Shown here: positions 63,494-64,000 of the stretch, piece by piece
Layout of the letters: each line of letters opens with the position of its first letter
How positions within the stretch are numbered: the stretch's first letter is position 1
Assembly: GCF_039523035.1 (NCBI RefSeq)
Contig: NZ_BAAAEN010000010.1
Span: 62,001-126,000 of the forward strand
From: Pigmentiphaga daeguensis
GTDB taxonomy: Bacteria; Pseudomonadota; Gammaproteobacteria; Burkholderiales; Burkholderiaceae_B
Direction: 5' to 3'
DNA length: 64,000 bases
The notes under the pieces: generated by a model
Databases searched by the model: none
Seen by the model: the letters and a program-made list of their open reading frames with translations, nothing else
What the model was told of the DNA's origin: nothing
Made by a program: the position numbers and the translations under genes

Positions 63494-63741
63494 ACCATGT
63501 CCAGTCCGCCTTGGGCGTAGGGGTGGCAGCGGCAGATGCGGCGCAGGCCCAGATAGGTGCCGTGGATAGGGCCATGGCGGTCGATGGCTTCCATCGTGTA
63601 GGCGGAGCAGGTGGGGGTGAAGCGGCAGGACTGGCCGATCCAGGGGCTCAGGAAGTACCGGTAGAAACGGATGGGCCAGATCAGCAGGCGGCGCGGGAGC
63701 GTCGAGCCGGTTGGCAGCGCGTTGCTATGGGTTTCCGTCAC
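63364..63741 (-). CDS. yidD: Membrane protein insertion efficiency factor YidD, with altered C terminus
   Basis: The 125-residue protein starts at a GTG and has the YidD core: PIRFYRYFLSPWIGQSCRFTPTCSAYTMEAIDRHG (in parts) and RICRCHPYAQGGLD. Normal YidD ends soon after HP-x-x-x-GG-x-D. Here about 40 extra residues come from the palindromic element at 63364-63493. It helps membrane insertion together with YidC. Placed between rnpA and yidC as usual. Confidence 0.9.
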   Translation of the reverse strand: MTETHSNALPTGSTLPRRLLIWPIRFYRYFLSPWIGQSCRFTPTCSAYTMEAIDRHGPIHGTYLGLRRICRCHPYAQGGLDMVPPLRADARPPGGGTGGPAKPDPLCPGVKPGWRRLAFWIRGNR

Positions 63742-63791
63742 GATGGGCCCCTGTTGCGGGAAATACGCCCGCCTTCGGCCGTCCGTCCGGT

Positions 63792-64000
63792 CTAGCCGGG
63801 GCGGTTCGCCTTCATTGCCCGGGCCAGGTGAGCGTCGATTTCCTGCCTGGCCTGGCGCTTGAGTTCGGTCAGCGAGCACGAAGGAATGCGGGCGTGCAAT
63901 CTGAAGACATAATCGCCGGCCGGCAGTTCCGCGCGTCGCAGCCGGAAGGCCTCGCGCGCGACGCGTTTCAGGGCGGCGCGGCTGACCGACAGCGGGGCGT
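63792..64000 (-). CDS. rnpA: Ribonuclease P protein component, C-terminal part
   Basis: The frame, read from the window edge to the TAG at 63794-63792, gives SRAALKRVAREAFRLRR, the RNR-type basic helix of RnpA. DYVFRLHARIPSCSLTELKRQ and a short tail follow. The start lies beyond the window. RnpA binds the M1 RNA to mature tRNA 5' ends. Its presence next to yidD, yidC and mnmE confirms the origin-proximal cluster. Short and partial, but the motif is clear. Confidence 0.88.
   Translation of the reverse strand, partial: APLSVSRAALKRVAREAFRLRRAELPAGDYVFRLHARIPSCSLTELKRQARQEIDAHLARAMKANRPG

Overview
The window is bacterial chromosomal DNA of high GC content. It most likely comes from the Alcaligenaceae (Bordetella/Achromobacter group). 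Three things point there: five complete and one partial Bug-type (TctC-like) periplasmic receptors, a family greatly expanded in that group; the order rnpA-yidD-yidC-mnmE at the right edge, the usual neighbourhood of the replication origin; and many IclR/MarR-controlled clusters for aromatic acids and CoA thioesters. The species cannot be named from sequence reading alone.

Layout. 1-14.8 kb: catabolic clusters. A MarR regulator faces a Rieske oxygenase-SDR-Bug operon, followed by a convergent dihydroxyphthalate-decarboxylase-like protein with its own Bug receptor. Next come a Bug-FAD monooxygenase pair, an IclR regulator, and a divergent MaoC-MaoC-Bug-CoA transferase-DUF35-thiolase operon. 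14.8-19.1 kb: a FecI-FecR-TonB receptor signalling set with a Fur-box-like site. 19.1-26.5 kb: an operon with nitronate monooxygenase, CoA transferase, two alpha/beta hydrolases and a carotenoid/lignostilbene-type oxygenase, under an IclR gene with a divergent Bug receptor. 26.5-35.0 kb: housekeeping and miscellaneous genes (YcaQ-like, aldo/keto reductase, nucleotide-transporter-like protein, DUF4878 lipoprotein, YiiX-like hydrolase, HD phosphohydrolase, MFS, YaiI, Fic).

35.0-60.0 kb: a genomic island of about 25 kb inserted in the last codons of mnmE. It is bounded by a 19-bp direct repeat (35025-35043 and 60000-60018). A P4-type tyrosine integrase lies at its right end. An STY4528-type replication protein and a second integrase, which look like pieces of an ICE backbone, lie at its left end. 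The cargo is defence. First is a type I BREX operon (HTH, brxA, brxB, brxC, pglX, an AlbA_2/Schlafen-type ATPase, pglZ, brxL). Its pglX is split into an N-terminal methyltransferase half and a C-terminal recognition half by three inserted genes: an ABC/SMC-like ATPase, a small protein with a PD-(D/E)XK-like motif, and an unknown 85-residue protein. Every junction is a 1-4 bp start/stop overlap. Second is a convergent four-gene operon: unknown 189-residue protein, QueC-like PP-loop protein, HTH plus ImmA/IrrE protease, and PIN nuclease. Its promoter matches the sigma-70 hexamers exactly and carries an overlapping palindrome. The split pglX cassette and the QueC-protease-PIN operon are the two strongest candidates for undescribed biology.

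60.0-64.0 kb: mnmE, yidC, yidD and rnpA (partial). A palindromic element of about 307 bp has overwritten the 3' end of yidD.
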